Part shown: in pieces, positions 61,780 to 64,000 of the stretch
Numbering within the stretch: position 1 is the stretch's first letter
Layout of the letters: the number at the start of each line of letters is the position of its first letter
From: Chitinophagaceae bacterium
Lineage (GTDB): Bacteria; Bacteroidota; Bacteroidia; Chitinophagales; Chitinophagaceae
DNA: 64,000 nucleotides
Direction of reading: 5' to 3'
Assembly: GCA_016710935.1 (NCBI GenBank)
Contig: JADJTY010000012.1
Span: 620,001-684,000, forward strand
The notes under the pieces: generated by a model
Databases searched by the model: none
The model's input: the letters and a program-made list of their open reading frames with translations, nothing else
What the model was told of the DNA's origin: nothing
Translations under genes and position numbers: made by a program

Positions 61780-61812
61780 AAAACACCGGCTGCAAATGCA
61801 GTGGGTGTTTTT
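61780..61812 (+). terminator. Rho-independent terminator of gatB-tlpA
   Basis: AAAACACC and GGTGTTTTT, with an inner CTGCA/TGCAG pairing, 27 bp after the stop codon. A T run follows. Confidence 0.75.
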
Positions 61813-61940
61813 AATTACGGACTGGTTAAAAAGCCCTTTACCTGCTTGCCTTTTCATTTATAAATTTTGTTATTAGTTTCAATCGCAGCCAATTTGATCA
61901 ATAATCAGATACAGTTTTAGTTTGTAAAAAACTGCACAAA

Positions 61941-61976
61941 CAAAGTCCCCCGAAATCAATCGGGGGACTTTGTTTT
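61941..61976. terminator. Bidirectional terminator between convergent genes
   Basis: CAAAGTCCCCCGA and TCGGGGGACTTTG form a long GC-rich stem, with TTTT after it on one strand and TTTGTGCAG-like sequence on the other. It is 34 bp past the T9SS protein stop codon on the reverse strand. Confidence 0.85.
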
Positions 61977-62009
61977 AACTTTTCAACTATATTAACTCTT
62001 TCAACCTAC

Positions 62010-64000
62010 CTACCGCTGAATAATGATCGGGAACACCCCGCTTTCCTTGCTGTTGTATACATACAGGAAGTAAGTGCCGCCCGCTAACCTGCTCAGGTCA
62101 AAAGGCAGTATCTGGCCATATACCAGGTTCTTAAATTCATAGTAGGCCATTTCCTGGCCACGTGCATTCACGATCTTAACCCTGAACTCCTTGTACACAT
62201 CACTGTTGAACTGCACACTGAACCTGCCCTGGTTTGGATTAGGCCAGATACGGATCGCCTGCTGGAACACATTGTGACGCTCCTTACAATCATTCACCAC
62301 GATATTCTCAAAGCGCGTGGTACTGCAACCAGATTGGTTGGTAACGGTATACGTTACACGGTGTACGCCCACACCCGCTGCTGCAGCAGAGAACGTATTG
62401 CCGCTTACCCCCGTGCCACTCCAGGTACCACCCGCAGGGGTTGACCTTAAGGTTACGATCGTATCAGTTAAACATACCCTTTGAGGCAGATTGATAAATA
62501 CAATGTTGGGTAAAGGATTAACCGTGATCGTAAAGCTTTGGGTTGGTCCGCTACAACTGATACCACCATTGGTAAACGTTGGCGTTACCGTGATCGTGGC
62601 CGTTACCGGGTTGATCGTTGGGTTCACTGTTACAAAGCTCGGTATGTTACCAATACCGCTGACTCCAAGCCCGATCGTGGTATTGTTGTTCGTCCAGGTA
62701 TACACCGTATTTGCTACAGGGCCGCTGATGGTTACTGCTGCTGTTGCTGCACCGGCACATAGTGTCTGGTTAGCTATCGCATTTACCGCAGGTGTTGGAT
62801 TCACCGTGATCGTAAAGCTTACCGGTAATCCGCCACAACCCGTTGAACTTGGCGTTACCGTAATGGTAGCCGTGATAGGCGCTGTGGTATTGTTGGTGGC
62901 TGTAAACGATGGTATGTTACCCGTTCCTGATGCCGCCAGACCGATGGCTGTATTGTTATTGGTCCAGCTATACGTTGAGCCCGGAGGTAATCCACTAAAG
63001 GTTATGGCTGTGGTACTGGCTCCGTTACACAGTATCTGGTCCGCCGGCTGGTTAACCCTCGCCGTTGGATTTACCGTGATCGTAAAGCTGCTGGTTGGTC
63101 CACTGCAACTGATACCGCCATTGGTGAACACTGGTGTGATCGTGATCGTAGCTGTTACCGGTGTTGATCCTGTATTGATAGCTGTGAATGATGGTATCGT
63201 GTTGGTACCACTGGCTCCCAGTCCAATGCTGATATTGTTGTTCGTCCAGCTGTACACCGTACCCGCTACAGGGCCTGTAATGGTTACTGCTGCTGTGGCT
63301 GTTCCGTTACATACCGTTTGGTTAGCGATCGTATTTACCGATGGTGTTGGATTTACCGTGATCGTAAACGTTATCGCTGCTCCCGTACACGTGGTGCCAC
63401 CATTGGTATAGGTTGGCGTTACCGTGATCGTAGCTATCTGTGGTATGTTGGTCGTATTGGTGGCTGTGAAGCTCGCTATATTACCCGTACCACTGGCTGC
63501 AAGACCGATCGTGGTGTTGCTGTTGGTCCAGCTATACACCGTACCTGCTACTGCACCGGTAAAGTTCACCGCTGCTGTGGCTGATCCGTTGCACAATACC
63601 TGTGGTAATACCGCATTCACCGTTGGTATCGGGTTCACCGTGATCGTAAACGTGGTTGGTGTGCCCGTGCAGGTTCCGCCTGCATTGGTATAAGATGGGG
63701 TTACCGTTATCGTTGCTGTTATCGGTGCTCCCGAGGCATTGGTTGATACAAAGTTCAGGTTGCCAGTTCCGCTTGCCGCAAGGCCAATGGCTGTGTTGCT
63801 GTTGGTCCAGTTATATACCGTACCCGCTACTGCTCCTGTAAAGGCCTGCGTAACCGTGGCTCCAGCACATACTGTCTGGTTAGCTACAGGGTTAACCGTT
63901 GGTATCGGATTAACCGTGATCGTAAACGTTATCGGTGTGCCGGGACAGGTTATTGTATTGGTATAGTTCGGCGTTACCGTAATGGTAGCTACCTGCGGTG
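62010..64000 (-). CDS. Giant repeat protein with T9SS type A C-terminal sorting domain (partial)
   Basis: The frame is open to the right edge, so only the last 663 residues are seen. Modules of 90-94 residues (period 270-282 bp) repeat at least six times, each with NPxPxVN...NQTVCNG.AT.AVTITGPVAGTVYSWTNNN and ATITVTPxFTNGGxSCxG...SFTITV. They look like immunoglobulin-type beta-sandwiches. A non-repeat segment (RVCLTDTIVTLRSTPAGGTWSGTGVSG) follows. The C-terminal 80 residues match a T9SS type A sorting domain: IRIWPNPNQGRFSVQF ... VKIVNARGQEM ... LAGGTYFLYVYN. The protein is probably a cell-surface or secreted adhesin-like fibre. The near-identical DNA repeats may recombine. Confidence 0.92.
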   Translation of the reverse strand, partial: PQVATITVTPNYTNTITCPGTPITFTITVNPIPTVNPVANQTVCAGATVTQAFTGAVAGTVYNWTNSNTAIGLAASGTGNLNFVSTNASGAPITATITVTPSYTNAGGTCTGTPTTFTITVNPIPTVNAVLPQVLCNGSATAAVNFTGAVAGTVYSWTNSNTTIGLAASGTGNIASFTATNTTNIPQIATITVTPTYTNGGTTCTGAAITFTITVNPTPSVNTIANQTVCNGTATAAVTITGPVAGTVYSWTNNNISIGLGASGTNTIPSFTAINTGSTPVTATITITPVFTNGGISCSGPTSSFTITVNPTARVNQPADQILCNGASTTAITFSGLPPGSTYSWTNNNTAIGLAASGTGNIPSFTATNNTTAPITATITVTPSSTGCGGLPVSFTITVNPTPAVNAIANQTLCAGAATAAVTISGPVANTVYTWTNNNTTIGLGVSGIGNIPSFVTVNPTINPVTATITVTPTFTNGGISCSGPTQSFTITVNPLPNIVFINLPQRVCLTDTIVTLRSTPAGGTWSGTGVSGNTFSAAAAGVGVHRVTYTVTNQSGCSTTRFENIVVNDCKERHNVFQQAIRIWPNPNQGRFSVQFNSDVYKEFRVKIVNARGQEMAYYEFKNLVYGQILPFDLSRLAGGTYFLYVYNSKESGVFPIIIQR

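Noticed and set aside
62491..63411. A 306-codon forward frame rich in Val and Thr
   Set aside because: It lies antisense to the repeated modules of the T9SS protein and repeats with the same period; the reverse frame ends in a clear sorting domain.
1..64000. Insertion sequences, prophage or integrative elements
   Set aside because: No transposase, integrase or phage structural gene was recognised; the only mobile-looking parts are short non-coding repeats.
1..64000. tRNA and rRNA genes
   Set aside because: No cloverleaf or rRNA signature was found by eye in the intergenic spaces; a tRNAscan or Infernal run would be decisive.

Overview
The window looks like chromosomal DNA from a Bacteroidota bacterium, most likely a Chitinophagales/Chitinophagaceae relative (inference). 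The evidence is a type IX secretion (T9SS) C-terminal sorting domain, a fused GH3/serine-hydrolase protein, Bacteroidota-type promoters (TTG, about 20 nt, TAnnTTTG), almost no Shine-Dalgarno sites, a hybrid-style propeller/Y_Y_Y sensor kinase, DUF4369-type TlpA and LUD proteins, and many 'MKK...AQ' signal peptides. No transposase, integrase, phage, tRNA, rRNA or CRISPR array was seen. Gene content is mainly core metabolism plus envelope and secreted proteins.

Layout. 1-10 kb: mutL (partial, leftward), GH3/serine hydrolase, an MHS-type transporter with a small membrane partner, acs, and a frameshifted FG-GAP/UnbV protein. 10-20 kb: M16 peptidase, alpha/beta hydrolase, queA, a TylF-like methyltransferase, an L,D-transpeptidase, and an ECF sigma / anti-sigma / outer-membrane barrel cluster. 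20-32 kb: frameshifted kbl, two small secreted proteins, lutB with a structured leader, a polysaccharide-deacetylase-like protein, an EamA transporter, purH, a nonsense-interrupted OmpA protein, and comEC (frameshifted). 32-42 kb: a protein with YadA-like head repeats, its neighbouring response regulator and sensor kinase, and carB (internally deleted). 42-53 kb: MORN protein, M23 peptidase, bcp (frameshifted), birA, then the rsfS-ftsH-lutC-GGCT-lpxH run, a thioredoxin-like protein, a MerR regulator and a second M23 peptidase. 53-64 kb: alaS, M28 peptidase, acetyltransferase, PDZ protein, gatB, a TlpA-like lipoprotein, and the 3' end of a giant repeat protein ending in a T9SS sorting domain (runs off the right edge).

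The most unusual signal is a dispersed, hairpin-forming, G/C-run element of about 42-55 bp. It lies in frame inside housekeeping genes (acs, purH, carB twice, and the small transporter partner), so the repeat is read as extra peptide. Related copies lie between genes. A second, 18-bp palindrome (CCCGATAGCTATCGGG core) lies in frame in comEC and in the signal peptide of another protein. Short tandem-like repeats lie in alaS and upstream of gatB, bcp and the anti-sigma gene. In logic, not in sequence, this resembles the Rickettsia palindromic elements. A candidate structured RNA precedes lutB.

Six genes are interrupted: three by a single-base indel in or beside a homopolymer (UnbV, comEC, bcp), one by a one-base loss next to an A-run (kbl), one by an in-frame TGA (OmpA) and one by a deletion of roughly 90 codons (carB). 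This density suggests assembly or consensus errors at least as much as real gene decay.
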